This document shows positions 63,437 through 64,000 of a stretch of DNA of 64,000 bases, in pieces. The translations under genes were made by a program, and so were the position numbers. Within the stretch, counting starts at the first letter, position 1, and the number at the start of each line of letters is the position of its first letter. Origin of the DNA: Thermococcus zilligii AN1 (GTDB lineage: Archaea; Methanobacteriota_B; Thermococci; Thermococcales; Thermococcaceae); NCBI RefSeq assembly GCF_000258515.1, contig NZ_AJLF01000001.1:744001-808000 (forward strand), in the 5' to 3' direction. The notes beneath the pieces were generated by a model. The model did no database searches. It was not told where the DNA came from and saw only the letters and a program-made list of their open reading frames with translations.

Positions 63437-64000
63437 CAGAAAATTAGTTGAGAAGGTCTTCCTGGCCCTAACAGCTACACTCACGGGCCTCGCACTGTTC
63501 CCGCTATTCCACATCATTCTAACTGTCGTAGCGAAAGGCCTGCCCGTTGTGCTTGAAAGGGGTGTCACCTTCCTCTTTGGAACCTTCAAAGAAGGGGGCA
63601 TAGGGCCAGCCATAGCGGGAACCTTTATTCTGACGTTCCTGTCTGCCCTTATCGGGGTTCCGATAGCGTTCCTCGTCGGTCTCTACGCCTATGAATACCC
63701 GAAGAGCACGATAGGGAAGTGGACAAAGGTCTTACTCCAGATAATGATAGAGTTCCCGACGATACTCGTCGGAGTGTTCGTCATGCAGGTTGTCGTAGTT
63801 CCCATGAGAACCTACTCCGCAATAGCCGGAGCGCTCGCACTGGCGATAATACTCACGCCTTATGTTGCAATTTACACCCACGAGGCGATGAGGGAGATCC
63901 CCTTCACCTACCGCGAGGCGGGATTCTCCTTAGGACTGACGAGGGCAAAGGTTCTCTTCAGGGTTTTGGCGCCAATGGCAAAGAAGGGCATCCTCACGGG
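63423..64000 (+). CDS. pstA: Phosphate ABC transporter permease PstA, 3' end outside window
   Basis: The frame is open from ATG 63423 (GGGGTGGGAGGAGA site) to the window edge (192 codons). It has helices VFLALTATLTGLALFPLFHIIL, a PstA-type EFPTILVGVFV and the EAA-like loop REAGFSLGLTRAKVLFRVLAP. It overlaps pstC. The ATPase PstB and any PhoU would lie to the right. Confidence 0.9.
   Translation, partial: MFTFNRKLVEKVFLALTATLTGLALFPLFHIILTVVAKGLPVVLERGVTFLFGTFKEGGIGPAIAGTFILTFLSALIGVPIAFLVGLYAYEYPKSTIGKWTKVLLQIMIEFPTILVGVFVMQVVVVPMRTYSAIAGALALAIILTPYVAIYTHEAMREIPFTYREAGFSLGLTRAKVLFRVLAPMAKKGILT

Overview
The window is chromosomal DNA of a hyperthermophilic archaeon of the order Thermococcales, most likely a Thermococcus. 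The evidence is a set of genes typical of the order: the sulfur regulator SurR divergent from protein disulfide oxidoreductase, ADP-forming acetyl-CoA synthetase beta, the proteasome-activating nucleotidase, RIO2 kinase, AGOG glycosylase, TrmG10, prefoldin beta with DUF3194, ribosomal proteins S27e and L44e, and an intein in topoisomerase I. GGTGA-type ribosome binding sites, TATA boxes and C/D and H/ACA guide RNAs agree. Genes are dense, on both strands, and often overlap by 4 to 30 bases.

Layout. 1-1.2 kb: an edge-truncated chimeric ORF (aIF2-gamma start joined to a membrane protein) and a decayed DUF4139-type gene. 1.3-8.1 kb: acetyl-CoA synthetase beta, an aromatic aminotransferase, then a minus-strand run with a thioesterase, a radical SAM protein, TrmG10, QueE and two unknowns. 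8.3-12.4 kb: topA carrying a 511-residue intein two residues before the catalytic tyrosine. 12.5-15.4 kb: the surR-ferredoxin-geranylgeranyl reductase operon divergent from pdo. 15.4-23.1 kb: a HprK-like ATPase, an M42 peptidase, an AEC transporter, an ArsR-controlled membrane/DUF4097 operon, an MFS exporter, a cobalamin adenosyltransferase and a MazG-like protein. 23.2-27.8 kb: an unrecognised ABC-type locus with two upstream genes frameshifted at G runs. 27.8-34.6 kb: DPM synthase, tRNA-Pro, truA, an XPB-like helicase, a UbiD decarboxylase and an ABC-2 transporter. 34.8-42.1 kb: AGOG, RFAP synthase, dihydropteroate synthase, SppA and PAN. 42.1-48.8 kb: RIO2, two MFS carriers, a radical SAM protein, isoaspartyl peptidase and a DMT exporter. 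48.8-55 kb: a C/D sRNA, an MBL protein, a secreted esterase, MoaC and a large propeller-PEGA surface protein. 55-60.4 kb: ThiI and a THUMP-less paralogue, a three-hairpin H/ACA RNA, ribosomal and chaperone genes. 60.4-64 kb: a phosphate uptake (pst) operon with palindromes upstream and a TIM-barrel gene inserted, running off the right edge.

How they work together. Several neighbourhoods make functional sense: redox and sulfur control (SurR, PDO, ferredoxin, flavoprotein), tRNA modification (TrmG10, QueE, TruA, two ThiI-type proteins, H/ACA and C/D guides), pterin synthesis (RFAP synthase and dihydropteroate synthase sharing one TATA element), surface glycans and proteins, and phosphate uptake. 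The least explained parts are the 23.2-27.8 kb locus, the chimeric ORF at the left edge and the mosaic scar around 42.2 kb.
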